Source: an uncultured Eubacterium sp.
GTDB lineage: Bacteria; Bacillota; Clostridia; Lachnospirales; Lachnospiraceae
NCBI GenBank assembly: GCA_947385875.1
Contig: CANDMV010000013.1
Coordinates: 1-44,709, forward strand
Length of the DNA: 44,709 nucleotides
Direction of reading: 5' to 3'
Positions 35,081 to 44,300 of this stretch are shown here, one piece after another (positions within the stretch are counted from its first letter, which is position 1; each line of letters starts with the position of its first letter). The notes below the pieces were generated by a model that did no database searches, was not told where the DNA came from, and was given only the letters and a program-made list of their open reading frames with translations. A program made the translations under genes and the position numbers.

Positions 35081-36772
35081 ATGAAGAAGGCATTACCTGT
35101 TGGTATTGAAAATTTTGAAGATATAGTAAAATCTGGATATTACTATGTCGATAAGACAATGCTCATAAAAGAATTACTGGATTTAAAGGGGAAAGTAAAT
35201 CTGTTTACACGTCCAAGAAGATTTGGAAAGACATTGAATCTAAGTATGCTTCATTACTTTTTTGAGGATACAGGAGATGCGAAGAAAAATGAGGAGAACC
35301 AATCGCTCTTTCAAGGCTTTAAGATTATGGAGCAAGGCGAAAAATATACGCAGCATATGGGAGAATATCTGGTTATTGATTTAACGTTGAAGTCAGCCAA
35401 GCAGCCCACTTTTGAATCCTCGTATGAGAAGATGAAAAGAGCAATAGCAGACGAATTCCACAGGCATCAGTATATACTGGCGAATGAAAAATTGAATGAA
35501 GAGGATAAGAGGCTCTTTCAGAAGATTGCTGATCGGAAGGCAGAATATGATGATTATTCTGGTGCGTTGGAGTTCTTAAGTAAATGTCTTTATGAAGCGA
35601 CGGGTAAAAAGACGGTTATTCTGATAGATGAATATGATGTGCCGCTTGAGAATGCTTATTTCAGAGGATTCTATGAGCAAATGACGGATTTTATCCGTTC
35701 ATTATTTGAATCAGCGCTGAAGACGAATCATTATCTGCAGTTTGCTGTTATTACCGGGTGTCTGAGGATTTCAAAGGAAAGTATATTTACCGGACTGAAT
35801 CATGTGAATATGATATCTATACTTGATAAAAAATATAGTGAGCATTTTGGCTTTACAGAGCAGGAAGTGATCCAGATGATGTCTTATTATGAAGTGGAAA
35901 GCCGTTTTTCCACAATGAAAGAATGGTATGACGGATATTTGTTTGGAGACACAGAAGTGTATAATCCATGGAGCGTGATTAAGTTTTTATATGATCTATA
36001 TTCAGATGTGAATGCATTTCCGCATCCATACTGGATTAATACAAGTTCTAATGATATTATAAAAGACCTGATTACCAGAGCAGACAGGGAAACGAAGGGT
36101 CAGATTGAAACACTTTTAGGCGGCGGGATTTTAGAGATTCAGGTTTATGAAGAAGTTACCTACGAGGATGTGTACAGAAATGGTGAGAACTTGTGGAATT
36201 TCCTATATTTTACAGGATATCTTACAAAAGAGAGTGAATATTTTGAGGAATCCTCTATCTTTTTAAGGTCGCGTATACCTAATATAGAAGTAAAAACAAT
36301 TTATCAGAATACGATTCTGAACTGGCTGAAAGCCGCTATAAAGAAAGAAGATTTCCATGATTTGTACATGGCAATGGAAGAGGGGGATGCCCGGAGGATG
36401 ACGGATATATTAAATGGCCAGCTTTTCCGTACCATCAGCTTTTATGACAGTGCAGAGAACTTTTATCATGGATTCCTGACAGGAATATTAAGCCAGAGTG
36501 AGAATTATTTGGTGAAGTCTAACCGGGAGTCGGGGAATGGGCGTTCTGATCTTATGGTGAAAAGTCCGTCGTTGCGGGGAAGAGCGTTTGTTGTAGAAGT
36601 AAAGGTTTCGGATTCTGTGGATGATTTGGAAAATGATGCTAAGAAGGCACTGAAGCAGATTTATGATAAAAGATACATGGAAGAGCTGCGTGCGGAAGGG
36701 TATAAGAAGGTTGATTGTTATGGAATAGCATTTTTTCGGAAGGATTGTGAAGTTTGGTTTGGGGAAGGATAG
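35081..36772 (+). CDS. AAA-ATPase-like protein with C-terminal PD-(D/E)XK nuclease domain
   Basis: A 563-residue protein of a family very common in gut Bacteroidetes and Clostridia (AAA-ATPase-like plus PDDEXK_9). The N-terminus [15 protein letters not shown] and [15 protein letters not shown] is the family hallmark. Walker A is the variant RPRRFGKT (about 45-52) and Walker B is TVILIDEYD (about 182-190). The C-terminal nuclease core has the Asp in GRSDLMV and Glu-x-Lys in FVVEVKV (about 505), so catalytic residues are in place. ATG 35081 follows GGGGG; an ATG 12 nt upstream is an alternative. Biological role unproven; defence or mobile-element function has been suggested for relatives. Confidence 0.88.
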   Translation: MKKALPVGIENFEDIVKSGYYYVDKTMLIKELLDLKGKVNLFTRPRRFGKTLNLSMLHYFFEDTGDAKKNEENQSLFQGFKIMEQGEKYTQHMGEYLVIDLTLKSAKQPTFESSYEKMKRAIADEFHRHQYILANEKLNEEDKRLFQKIADRKAEYDDYSGALEFLSKCLYEATGKKTVILIDEYDVPLENAYFRGFYEQMTDFIRSLFESALKTNHYLQFAVITGCLRISKESIFTGLNHVNMISILDKKYSEHFGFTEQEVIQMMSYYEVESRFSTMKEWYDGYLFGDTEVYNPWSVIKFLYDLYSDVNAFPHPYWINTSSNDIIKDLITRADRETKGQIETLLGGGILEIQVYEEVTYEDVYRNGENLWNFLYFTGYLTKESEYFEESSIFLRSRIPNIEVKTIYQNTILNWLKAAIKKEDFHDLYMAMEEGDARRMTDILNGQLFRTISFYDSAENFYHGFLTGILSQSENYLVKSNRESGNGRSDLMVKSPSLRGRAFVVEVKVSDSVDDLENDAKKALKQIYDKRYMEELRAEGYKKVDCYGIAFFRKDCEVWFGEG

Positions 36773-36782
36773 AAGTAAGATC

Positions 36783-36813
36783 GTAACAGTTCTGCCTAAG
36801 GCTGAACTGTTAC
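36783..36813. mobile_element. Family-B element, minimal 31-bp form with perfect 8-bp target duplication
   Basis: GTAACAGTTC ... GAACTGTTAC with a tiny centre (TGCCTAAGGCT): essentially two termini joined. GTAAGATC flanks it on both sides (36775-36782, 36814-36821). It lies ten bases after the AAA-ATPase stop and may act as its transcript-end hairpin. Confidence 0.8.
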
Positions 36814-36882
36814 GTAAGATCAGGGTTATTTTATATTTTTGGTTTCATATTAGAACATTCTATGATAAAATGATTTTATCTT

Positions 36883-36912
36883 TTGGAAAATGTTCAGTAG
36901 TATGTGTAAAAT
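36883..36912 (+). promoter_or_regulatory. Promoter of the 73-residue protein gene
   Basis: TTGGAA (36883-36888), 18-bp spacer, TAAAAT (36907-36912). The palindrome GATAAAATGATTTTATC lies just upstream at 36864-36880. Confidence 0.45.
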
Positions 36913-36990
36913 AAGTAAATGTAGAAATAGTATGCAATGGTATTAATTAGGCTAAAAGAAATTGCAGAAGATTTGAGGGAGGAAAAGCCG

Positions 36991-37212
36991 ATGATGTTAT
37001 TTCAGAAAAAGAAACAGGAAACATTAGATTATGATAAGGAGAATGAGAAGCCGATCTTAAGATGCAGTATCTGCAATGGGGAGAAGGTTGCTGGATTTAA
37101 GAATATAAATTCCGGTAAATTTCATGAAGTTATGTTTGTGCGTGATGAGAAAGATTTGGAAGAGTTTAGGGAGAAGTATGGTATCAGTGGTGAGATAATT
37201 AAAGAATATTAG
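36991..37212 (+). CDS. Small conserved-looking protein of unknown function (73 residues)
   Basis: Starts MMLFQKKKQETLDYDKEN and contains a single CxxC (RCSICNGEKVAGF), then an acidic helical end (DEKDLEEFREKYGI). GGGAGG lies 8 nt before ATG 36991, making this start much better than an upstream ATG at 36937. I have the impression of similar small proteins in Lachnospiraceae but no known function. The CxxC alone is too little to claim metal binding. Confidence 0.6.
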   Translation: MMLFQKKKQETLDYDKENEKPILRCSICNGEKVAGFKNINSGKFHEVMFVRDEKDLEEFREKYGISGEIIKEY

Positions 37213-37862
37213 CTCTTATAAAAAATATCTGTCACAATTAGATAGCGGCTGCTATTTTGGGAGTGTCAGGATTTCTGTAATCAAACTTAGCCCGAAAGTG
37301 GCTGTGATGTGTAAAGTAACGGCATCTAGCCCATTGGAAGCCCTGTTCACGTATTTTTTGAAACACATAACGATTATTTATTGTAATTTATACTTACTTA
37401 TGCTATATTATCAGACGAACGGTATTCTGAACAATCTAAAAGATCTGGAAGCGGATCATAGACAGAAATAAGAAACTGTATCAAAATGAACTATATCAAA
37501 ATAGTATAAGCTGTATGATGTATCACGCAGCCGGACAGCGGCAGATCATTGTGTCTGTGGAATTTTCACTATTAAAGTAACCTGCAATGGACAGTGCTTT
37601 ATAGCTGTCACTCCAAATAGCTGTATCAGGCAGGCACTTTTAAAGGCTTGACCATTGATGATGACAGCAGTGGATGACGCATTAAGATCACGGGTATTAC
37701 TTTATGCCGTTTATATTTTGTAATTTCAATATGCTTTTTCTAATCACAGCATATTATCATTTCGTTCATTTTCAAATCACAGCTGTAAGGTGCAGCTTGA
37801 TTTATCCAATGTTACCGTTCAGTAACAGATTTCATTATATATTAAGAAGGGAAAATTGGATT
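37213..37862. other. 650-bp region without a supportable gene
   Basis: Contains short scraps and AT-rich repeats (ATCAAAATGAACTATATCAAAATAG near 37470-37500). Immediately before panB lies GTTAC/GTAAC around 37810-37830. A frame reading into panB from 37704 lacks a ribosome site. No pan-type riboswitch was recognised with confidence. Confidence 0.4.
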
Positions 37863-38690
37863 ATGAAAAACACATCGGTTACATTTAAGGAAGCAAAGGC
37901 AAAGGGTATCAAGCTGTCTATGCTGACCGCATATGATTACACGACAGCGAAGCTGGTTGATGAGGCGGGAATCGACGCGATTCTCGTGGGAGATTCACTG
38001 GGTATGGTTATGCTGGGCTATGAGGATACGCTGTCTGTGACGATGGAGGATATGATACACCATACCGCAGCAGTGGCGCGGGGAGCTAAAAATGCACTGG
38101 TTATTGCAGATATGCCGTTTATGTCTTATCAGACTTCTGTGTATGATGCAGTCTTAAATGCCGGGCGCTTGATGAAAGAAGGACGCGCGCAGGCAGTAAA
38201 GTTAGAAGGCGGTCTGGAAGTATGTGAGCATATTAAGGCTATCGTAAGGGCATCGATCCCGGTCTGCGGACATATCGGCCTGACACCGCAGTCTGTCAAT
38301 GCATTCGGCGGATTCAAGGTGCAGGGCAAAGGAGAGGAAGCTGCACAGCGTATTCTGAATGAAGCACGGGCTATCGAGGAGGCTGGAGCATTTGCTGTTG
38401 TACTGGAATGTGTGCCGCAGGCACTGGCAGCTAAGATTACGCACAGCATAGGAATCCCTACGATCGGAATCGGCGCAGGTGCGGGCTGTGACGGACAGGT
38501 GCTTGTGTATCAGGATATGCTGGCAATGTATTCGGATATGGCACCAAAATTTGCAAAGCAGTTTGCGCAGGTCGGCAGCCAGATGAAAGAGGCTTTTGCG
38601 GTTTATAAGCAGGAAGTCTTAGACGGGACGTTTCCGGCAGCAGAACATACTTTTAAGATGGACGAAACAATTATTGATAAGCTGTATTGA
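37863..38690 (+). CDS. panB: 3-methyl-2-oxobutanoate hydroxymethyltransferase
   Basis: First committed step of pantothenate synthesis: adds a hydroxymethyl group from methylene-tetrahydrofolate to 2-oxoisovalerate, giving ketopantoate. At 275 residues it has normal length. The TIM-barrel landmarks are present: [28 protein letters not shown] with a metal-binding Asp, [24 protein letters not shown], and [20 protein letters not shown] precedes ATG 37863. It heads a panB-panC-panD cluster, interrupted by a small mobile element. A ketopantoate reductase gene (panE) is not in the window. Confidence 0.95.
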   Translation: MKNTSVTFKEAKAKGIKLSMLTAYDYTTAKLVDEAGIDAILVGDSLGMVMLGYEDTLSVTMEDMIHHTAAVARGAKNALVIADMPFMSYQTSVYDAVLNAGRLMKEGRAQAVKLEGGLEVCEHIKAIVRASIPVCGHIGLTPQSVNAFGGFKVQGKGEEAAQRILNEARAIEEAGAFAVVLECVPQALAAKITHSIGIPTIGIGAGAGCDGQVLVYQDMLAMYSDMAPKFAKQFAQVGSQMKEAFAVYKQEVLDGTFPAAEHTFKMDETIIDKLY

Positions 38691-38701
38691 GTAATAAATA
38701 G

Positions 38702-38791
38702 TTATCATTCAGTTCGGTATTTTGCATTTCCTGCAAAATATGTAAGAAGATGTGAAGGGTACCAAGAGGGAATCGAAGGTTGTACTGTAGC
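38702..38791. mobile_element. Family-B element, 90 bp, inserted between panB and panC
   Basis: AATAAATAG is repeated exactly on both sides (38693-38701 and 38792-38800). The element contains CAGTTCGG near its left end, a TTTTGCA/TGCAAAA dyad, AAGAGGGAATCG as in the 159-bp copy, and ends TACTGTAGC. Its termini are more worn than those at 31316. It separates two genes of one pathway. Confidence 0.65.
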
Positions 38792-38827
38792 AATAAATAG
38801 GATTGATACGAAAAAGGAGATGAAAAA

Positions 38828-39673
38828 GTGGAGATCTGTAATAAAATAGAAGCAGTCAGAGAGCGTGTGCATGAATGGAAAAAAGAAGGTCTTTCTATTG
38901 GATTTGTGCCTACGATGGGGTATCTGCATGAAGGTCATAAAAGCCTGATTGATGCAGCCAGAAGCAATAATGACCGTGTGGTAGTCAGTATTTTTGTAAA
39001 TCCGATGCAGTTTGGGCCGAACGAAGACCTTGCGAGTTATCCAAGGGACTTGGATAAGGATGCGGGGCTGTGTGAAGCAGCTGGTGTTGACCTGATCTTT
39101 CATCCGCAGCCGGAAGAAATGTACGCGCCAGATTTTAGTTCCTATGTGGATATGAATGGGCTGACCGCACAGTTATGTGGAAAGAGCCGTCCGGGGCATT
39201 TTCGCGGTGTGCAGACAGTAGTATTAAAGCTGTTTCATATAGTAGCACCGGATCGGGCATATTTTGGACAGAAGGATGCGCAGCAGCTGGCAGTGATTAA
39301 GCGTATGGTCAGGGATCTGAATGTAGATGTAGATATTATCGGATGTCCGATTGTACGTGAAGAGGACGGGCTTGCAAAAAGCTCCAGAAACACATATTTA
39401 AACAAAGAAGAGCGCACAGCTGCGCTTGTGTTAAATCGCAGTCTGCAGGAAGGCAGAAGGCTGGTGGAATCTGGAGAAGATAATGCAGCAGTGATTAAGC
39501 AGGCAATTACGCAGGTGATTGAGAAAGAACCAATGGCAAAGATTGATTACGTAGAGATTGTTGATTTTGATACGATTACTCCGATTGAAAAATTGAAAGG
39601 TTCTGTGTTGGCTGCTGTTGCTGTATATATTGGAAAGACCAGACTGATTGATAACTTTATTGTGGAAAAGTAA
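38828..39673 (+). CDS. panC: Pantoate-beta-alanine ligase (pantothenate synthetase)
   Basis: Joins pantoate and beta-alanine with ATP through a pantoyl-adenylate. 281 residues, as usual. The HIGH-type motif is HEGH in [14 protein letters not shown] (about 35-38). The KMSKS-type loop is [10 protein letters not shown] (about 183-188). [13 protein letters not shown] and GRSRPGHF-like GKSRPGHF are further landmarks. GTG is the start at 38828, set by AAAGGAG eight nucleotides upstream. panD follows after 10 nt. Confidence 0.95.
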   Translation: MEICNKIEAVRERVHEWKKEGLSIGFVPTMGYLHEGHKSLIDAARSNNDRVVVSIFVNPMQFGPNEDLASYPRDLDKDAGLCEAAGVDLIFHPQPEEMYAPDFSSYVDMNGLTAQLCGKSRPGHFRGVQTVVLKLFHIVAPDRAYFGQKDAQQLAVIKRMVRDLNVDVDIIGCPIVREEDGLAKSSRNTYLNKEERTAALVLNRSLQEGRRLVESGEDNAAVIKQAITQVIEKEPMAKIDYVEIVDFDTITPIEKLKGSVLAAVAVYIGKTRLIDNFIVEK

Positions 39674-39683
39674 GGAGGATTTT

Positions 39684-40097
39684 ATGAATCTCACGATGCT
39701 GAAAGGAAAAATTCACCGTGCAGTTGTCAGGCAGGCGGATTTAAATTATGTGGGCAGTATTACAGTCGATACCGATTTGCTGGAGGCAGCAGGAATTCTT
39801 GAATACGAGATGGTGCAGGTCGTAGATGTAGAAAGCGGGAGCCGCTTTGAGACTTATACGATTGCAGGTGAAGCAGGTTCCGGTATGATCTGCTTAAATG
39901 GGGCGGCAGCCAGACAGGCGGCCGTTGGCGACCATGTAATTTTAATGAGTTACGCGCAGATGACACCTCAGGAAGCAAAAGAGCATAGGCCGAAGGTTGT
40001 TTTCGTCGATGAAAATAATAAAATCGTAAGGCTGACAAATTATGAGAAATATGGAAAGCTGACGGAAGAGTTTATTCAGCTGACGGACGATCATTAA
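39684..40097 (+). CDS. panD: Aspartate 1-decarboxylase precursor
   Basis: Makes beta-alanine for panC by decarboxylating aspartate with a self-made pyruvoyl group. 137 residues. Gly24-Ser25 in NYVGSITVD is the cleavage site producing the pyruvoyl-bearing alpha chain. [13 protein letters not shown] and [19 protein letters not shown] are family segments. ATG 39684 follows AAGGAGG. It is the last gene of the cluster, closed by the hairpin at 40156-40206. Confidence 0.95.
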   Translation: MNLTMLKGKIHRAVVRQADLNYVGSITVDTDLLEAAGILEYEMVQVVDVESGSRFETYTIAGEAGSGMICLNGAAARQAAVGDHVILMSYAQMTPQEAKEHRPKVVFVDENNKIVRLTNYEKYGKLTEEFIQLTDDH

Positions 40098-40155
40098 AAG
40101 ATTCCTGTTTTTGCTGCATATAGTACGATTAATCATATAAATCTGCTGCACTGCT

Positions 40156-40206
40156 TATACCCGCGAATGAAAAAAGTTTTTCAAATTCATTGTGTTCGCG
40201 GGTATA
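40156..40206. terminator. Shared hairpin between convergent panD and PsiE-like genes
   Basis: TATACCCGCGAA pairs perfectly with TTCGCGGGTATA. The loop also carries AATGA/TCATT and AAAAA/TTTTT pairings. It lies between two convergent genes, so it probably works in both directions. Confidence 0.65.
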
Positions 40207-40233
40207 TATAGGCAGCAGCTTTGGCAGATCATA

Positions 40234-40665
40234 TCATTCTTTTGTATTTTCGTGCAGGGCAGCTGTGTGTAATTTGTCTTTTCTATAAGATACATGCAGG
40301 TATCTGCGGAGCAGGCATAACAGTACGATACTGATGACCGATACAAAATCTTCATATGGCGAAGTCTCGCCTACAATCATATGCCGTGCTACCAGGAAAA
40401 TCAACACTTGTATTACATTATCTGCATTTGGGCGGCAGAGCATTTCTAAAAATTCAATACCGATTACAATTATAAATATTTCTTCCAGATAATGTCTGAA
40501 AATCGATATATCATCTATAAGCGCCTGAAAAGTACTGAAATAGTCTTTTAAAAGGCTGAGGATAGATATTACAATCCCGATTAATACAAAGAATGCTGCG
40601 ATTAGTTCCAGCATCTCACAAAAGTACTGCAGTACTTTTTTCATCTTATGCATAATTTCTTCCAT
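40234..40665 (-). CDS. Small integral membrane protein, PsiE-like (tentative)
   Basis: A 143-residue protein with about four membrane helices (near residues 18-40, 60-80, 83-97, 104-122). The segment ARHMIVGE-TSPYEDFVSVISI-LLRRYL resembles the C-terminal part of PsiE, the phosphate-starvation-inducible membrane protein. The match is by eye and weak. GGAGG lies 4 nt before the ATG. The gene faces panD. No regulatory site recognised. It could equally be an uncharacterised Lachnospiraceae membrane family. Confidence 0.6.
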   Translation of the reverse strand: MEEIMHKMKKVLQYFCEMLELIAAFFVLIGIVISILSLLKDYFSTFQALIDDISIFRHYLEEIFIIVIGIEFLEMLCRPNADNVIQVLIFLVARHMIVGETSPYEDFVSVISIVLLCLLRRYLHVSYRKDKLHTAALHENTKE

Positions 40666-40683
40666 AACTCCTCCGTTTCTTAG

Positions 40684-40800
40684 TAGAACGTGTTTGAAAA
40701 AGCTTTCCGAAAAATGTATCCACAGGGCATGAACGGATTCACATTTCTGTGCAAAGTGAGGAGTACAGATTGCGGGAATGATATTTCAAATACGCTTTAG
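40684..40800. mobile_element. Family-A MITE, internally deleted 117-bp copy
   Basis: Begins TAGAACGTGTTTGAAAAA and ends TTTCAAATACGCTTTAG. Both arms align with the 184-bp element at 7367-7550 (read on the other strand; ATGTATCCACAGGGCATGA is shared with two changes), but the central 65 bp or so, including the inner dyad, is missing. Confidence 0.7.
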
Positions 40801-40862
40801 GGGGGTGCTGTTTCGTATAATGACTGCTTAATATAAAATATAAAGTGTAAGCAGGGTTCTTG

Positions 40863-42284
40863 TCAAGAATTTTTGCGTGCATCTTCAAGGCTGATTCGAA
40901 ACAGGCGGTGCAGAAGGTCTTTTCCATTGAATGGAATCAGCGGATAGAGATAACCAATACCTGAAAGAGTTTTATTTCCGGCAATGGCTGCAAAGCTGAA
41001 TAGAATACCTCCGATATATCCATATACTCCAAATAAGCCGGTTGTTACTAACAGGATGATGCGCATAAACTTTAACGCGTAGCCTAGTTCATAACTGGCC
41101 TGAGAATAATTTGCGACTGCTACAAATGCCATATACAGCATAGTTTCAGAATTAAACCAGCCGGATTCGGAAGCGAAATCTCCAAGTACAATTCCGGCTA
41201 TGACACTCAGCGGAGTACTCAGCATTTCTGGGGTATTCAATGCTGCGAGCTTCATGCCGTCAATCGCAAATTCTAAGATCAGAAGCTGCAGCAGGATAGG
41301 CACATTTATGGCATCCTCGACGACAATAAAAGACAGCGGCTGTGGAATCCATTCTGGATACTGCAGCAGCAGGAGCCAGGTCGGCGTCAGCAGCAGCGCG
41401 ATTATGTTTACAAGGAAGCGCGACAGACGCAGATAAGTGCCGGTAATCGGCGGGAGGTAGTAATCATTTGCTTCTTCTGTCAGTTCAAATAGTGTAGTCG
41501 GCAGTATAATGGCAGAAGGAGAGTTATCTACCAGCAGTACAATGCTTCCTTCTAAAATAGCAGAAGCTGCAGTATCAGGACGTTCTGTATATTTGTATTT
41601 TGGAAACGGGTTTATCCAGTGGTGGGGACAGAGTGTCTCTGCCAGGCTTTCGCAATTCATCGTCAGGGCATCTACAGATATTTCGGATATACGTTTCCTG
41701 ATATTTTCTAAAAAATGAGGATCAACACGCTGCTTCATATATGACAGGACAATATCCGTATGCGAGCTTTTTCCTGCGGAGGTTATCTCCATAACCAGAT
41801 CTGGATTGCGTATTCTGCGCCGGATCATAGAGGTGTTAAATACGATTGTTTCTACGAATCCATCTTTGGAACCGCGAAGCACTTTTTCTTTAGACGGTTC
41901 TTCTACACTCCGTGCCGGGTAAGTGCGAAAATCGATGGCAAGTGCCTGATCGTATCCGTCTATGATTAGGATGGGAACCCCAGACAGAAGAGAGGTGATA
42001 AGCTCGCTGCTGTCTTTGATAAGGTCGACCTCTCCATAGGGTATCATTCGTTCTGAGAATCTTTGTACATTCTGTGGCATTTTATCTGGAGTAATCGCAA
42101 AAAATCCTTCCATGATCTTTTCCAGGACATCATCTTTGTTCAGGCCGTCGATCATGTAAAAACAGGCTGATCTTTCAGCAACGATAAAATTGCGGGGGAT
42201 CAGATCATAGTTTAATTCAGGATGAAATAGATCATCCATCAGCTTTTGATTTTGAGTGAAACTAGAGGTTAATTGTTCATTCAT
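40863..42284 (-). CDS. GerA-family spore germination protein (GerAA/SpoVAF type)
   Basis: A 473-residue spore inner-membrane protein. The N-terminal half is soluble (about 1-240, with YGEVDLIKDSSELI and SGVPILIIDGYDQALAIDFRTYPARSVEEP). Next come ERPDTAASAILEGSIVLLVDNSPSAIILPT and four or five membrane helices. In this family the protein is part of nutrient receptor complexes or, as SpoVAF, of a channel-associated unit. No GerB or GerC genes adjoin, which favours a lone SpoVAF-like role, but this is inference. AGGAGA stands 7 nt before ATG 42284; the longer frame from 42383 is not supported. Expression in the forespore is expected. Confidence 0.87.
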   Translation of the reverse strand: MNEQLTSSFTQNQKLMDDLFHPELNYDLIPRNFIVAERSACFYMIDGLNKDDVLEKIMEGFFAITPDKMPQNVQRFSERMIPYGEVDLIKDSSELITSLLSGVPILIIDGYDQALAIDFRTYPARSVEEPSKEKVLRGSKDGFVETIVFNTSMIRRRIRNPDLVMEITSAGKSSHTDIVLSYMKQRVDPHFLENIRKRISEISVDALTMNCESLAETLCPHHWINPFPKYKYTERPDTAASAILEGSIVLLVDNSPSAIILPTTLFELTEEANDYYLPPITGTYLRLSRFLVNIIALLLTPTWLLLLQYPEWIPQPLSFIVVEDAINVPILLQLLILEFAIDGMKLAALNTPEMLSTPLSVIAGIVLGDFASESGWFNSETMLYMAFVAVANYSQASYELGYALKFMRIILLVTTGLFGVYGYIGGILFSFAAIAGNKTLSGIGYLYPLIPFNGKDLLHRLFRISLEDARKNS

Positions 42285-42562
42285 GATAAATATATCTCCT
42301 GTTATTATAATACAGTGGTTTACTGTGTGTGCAAGTATGAATATTGTATTTAGGGCAAAGATGACGAAACAATCTGTCATCATATTTATTATTGAGGTGA
42401 ATATATATTGTTAGTTTGAGGAATAGATGGAAAAATATACATGCTTACGCCGCTTTTTTGAATAAATGTATTAGGCGAACTTCCAATGGGACACAAGCCG
42501 TAACTTTTTACAGTATAGCCATGCACGTATCATTGAAGTACATAAGAAGGCGGGCAGTGCAA

Positions 42563-42721
42563 ATGACTGCTTTTGAAATCATTTTGATTTTTATTGGCAT
42601 ATGGGCTTTGACGATTGTCCTTGATAGTAATGGGAAAAAATCATCCGTGAAAAATCGCTTGACAAATATTCATATTGGGAATAAAATACATAGTAATCAA
42701 AACTACATAACAAAATATTAA
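42563..42721 (+). CDS. Possible degenerate holin-like toxin peptide (52 residues)
   Basis: Starts MTAFEIILIFIGIWALTIVL, the pattern of short holin-like type I toxins (MTAFE plus one membrane helix), then continues into an unusual polar tail (GKKSSVKNRLTN). AAGGCGGG lies upstream. The tail suggests a frameshifted or decayed toxin. A longer frame from 42416 has no better start. No antitoxin RNA is recognised next to it. Confidence 0.35.
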   Translation: MTAFEIILIFIGIWALTIVLDSNGKKSSVKNRLTNIHIGNKIHSNQNYITKY

Positions 42722-42809
42722 ATAACACATAATAAAGCAAGCGAATTCATAAATGGAAGAAATGAGTCAATATAAATATATCAAATAATGAAATGAAGGA
42801 GGAATCATT

Positions 42810-43460
42810 ATGGAAATAACAATTCGTGAACCGGGAAGTGCGATTACGCATTTTATAGGAATGATGCTGGCGGTATTTGCATCGGTGCCGCTTTTAGTTA
42901 AGGCAGGGCTGACTTCTGGAGGGCAGTGTTTTGCGGCAATGGTAGTATTTATGTGCAGCATGATCTTATTATATGGCTCAAGCGCTATGTATCATGCTGT
43001 CATAGTATCTGACAAAATATTAAAAGTATTTCGGAAGCTGGATCATATGATGATTTTTGTATTGATTGCGGGTTCTTACACGCCTGTCTGCCTGATTGTT
43101 TTAGGAGGCAGGCAGGGATATACACTTTTAGCTGTTGTATGGGGAATTGCGATCGCAGGCATGGTGATTAAAGCAGTATGGATTACATGTCCAAAATGGT
43201 TTTCATCTGTGCTTTATATTGCAATGGGCTGGGTATGCGTGGCAGTTTTTGGAACGCTGTTTCATACGCTTTCTGTAGAAGCGTTTTTATGGCTGCTTGC
43301 AGGCGGGATTATCTATACGATTGGCGGAGTTATTTATGCGCTGAAGCTGCCGATTTTTAATCAGAAGCATAAATATTTTGGGTCGCATGAGATTTTCCAT
43401 CTGTTTGTGATGGCGGGGAGTATCTGTCATTTTATATTTATGTATCAGTATGTAGCATAA
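42810..43460 (+). CDS. Hemolysin III family membrane protein (PAQR-like)
   Basis: A 216-residue protein with seven membrane helices. The conserved polar residues of the superfamily are present: SSAMYH in helix 2, LDHMMIF in helix 3 and HEIFHLFVMAGSICHF in helix 7, which together can bind a metal ion. E-x-GSAITHFIG at the start is typical. GAAGGAGG lies 8 nt before the ATG. Despite the name, hemolysis is not established for most members; a role in membrane or lipid homeostasis is likely. Confidence 0.92.
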   Translation: MEITIREPGSAITHFIGMMLAVFASVPLLVKAGLTSGGQCFAAMVVFMCSMILLYGSSAMYHAVIVSDKILKVFRKLDHMMIFVLIAGSYTPVCLIVLGGRQGYTLLAVVWGIAIAGMVIKAVWITCPKWFSSVLYIAMGWVCVAVFGTLFHTLSVEAFLWLLAGGIIYTIGGVIYALKLPIFNQKHKYFGSHEIFHLFVMAGSICHFIFMYQYVA

Positions 43461-43489
43461 TCAAATAATTTTAAAGGATGCGGGGCGCG

Positions 43490-43541
43490 GTTCCGTCTTC
43501 TGGTGACTTTTCCGGAATGCTAAGAATCCCTAAGTATTCTG
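43490..43541 (+). repeat. 52-bp direct repeat, left copy
   Basis: Matches 44399-44450 at 42 of 52 positions without gaps (TCTTCTGGTGAC and AGAATCCCT are the best conserved words). A piece downstream (GAAGCTAAAGG-GCCGC) also occurs inverted after the right copy. Confidence 0.65.
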
Positions 43542-43641
43542 CATCTGCATTGCGGCACCGGATGGTCACGACACATGGTCCGCCCCGGCCTAAGGCCTGA
43601 AGCTAAAGGTGCCGCCTATAATCTTGCAATAAAAATACTGA

Positions 43642-43798
43642 CTATGATATGCACTCGGTCACGCTGTCCCCATATAACTGCTTGAAGATCGCAGAGAGTT
43701 CCGCAATCCGCAGTTCTGCCGTTTCCAGTTTTTTCTTATTGGCGGCGTTTGCTACCGTCCTCGGCCTGTTCGGTCAACAGCTTGCTTTTCTGTTTTAG
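43642..43798 (-). pseudogene. Remnant of a serine recombinase C-terminus
   Basis: On the minus strand two frames give KQKSKLLTEQAEDGSKRR and KKKLETAELRIAELSAIFKQ-LYGDSVTE. This is the coiled-coil tail typical of large serine recombinases of integrative elements. It is frameshifted and lacks the catalytic domain. Confidence 0.65.
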
Positions 43799-43812
43799 AC
43801 AGAGTATTTTCT

Positions 43813-44021
43813 TTATAGCATCTTGTCAAAATACACTATCGCAAATAGTTCAATTAGATTACGTACACCAAAATAAATTAATCCAAAAATTGATATTCGT
43901 TGAAATGTGAAAGTAGCTTGACTATTTATAAATAGCGGTAAAATAGCAAGCAATAATATAGCCAAAAAGTTGCGCCTGATGCGATAATGAGAAAAGCTAA
44001 AATAATTATTTGTTCATTCAT
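43813..44021 (-). pseudogene. Membrane protein gene broken by a frameshift, coupled to the XRE gene
   Basis: ATG at 44021 overlaps the XRE stop (ATGA), and the AGGAGGG upstream lies inside the XRE gene. The first frame gives MNEQIIILAFLIIASGATFW and stops after 31 codons (43926). In the next frame the text continues as LAILLLAILPLFINSQ ... FVDKML-like FDKML to 43813. Restored, it would be a protein of about 68 residues with two membrane helices. It looks like the membrane partner often found beside small XRE regulators. Confidence 0.6.
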
Positions 44022-44233
44022 GATTTTTTGTCCCTCCTATACTCAAAAACTTTATCAATAGATACGTCAAAGGCTTCTGCAATCTTAAATGCTAATTCTA
44101 AAGATGGCGTATATTTATATTTTTCTATTGATATGACTGCTTGGCGTGAAATCCCAACTTTATCCGCCAAATCAACTTGCGTCCAATCTCGTTCAGCCCG
44201 CAATACTTTAATCCTGTTCCATATCAAAACCAT
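44018..44233 (-). CDS. XRE-family transcriptional regulator
   Basis: A 71-residue helix-turn-helix protein: IKVLRAERDWTQVDLADKVG-ISRQAVISIEKYKYTPSLELAFKIAEAF, the compact Cro/CI-like domain of small regulators in Firmicutes. The ATG at 44233 lies very close to AAAGGAG; the TTG 6 nt further in (same frame) has better spacing and could be the true start. A longer frame from 44287 would run through the operator, so it is not used. Two palindromes sit in its promoter, suggesting autorepression. The membrane gene downstream is translationally coupled. Confidence 0.88.
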   Translation of the reverse strand: MVLIWNRIKVLRAERDWTQVDLADKVGISRQAVISIEKYKYTPSLELAFKIAEAFDVSIDKVFEYRRDKKS

Positions 44234-44248
44234 CACTCCTTTCCAAAA

Positions 44249-44300
44249 TGTAATGAGGTGATTACATCTGGGGTGTAACAGGTTCATTACATTTTGTCAA
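44249..44300 (-). promoter_or_regulatory. XRE promoter with two operator palindromes
   Basis: Minus-strand TTGACA (44300-44295) with 17-bp spacing to TACACC (44277-44272). TGTAATGAGGTGATTACA (44249-44266) is a perfect 6-6-6 dyad. TGTAACAGGTTCATTACA (44274-44291), with one mismatch, fills the spacer. Centres are 25 bp apart. Confidence 0.65.

Noticed and set aside
37213-37862. Riboswitch or pan-motif RNA before panB
   Set aside because: No arrangement of hairpins matching a known motif could be seen by eye; a covariance-model search would decide.
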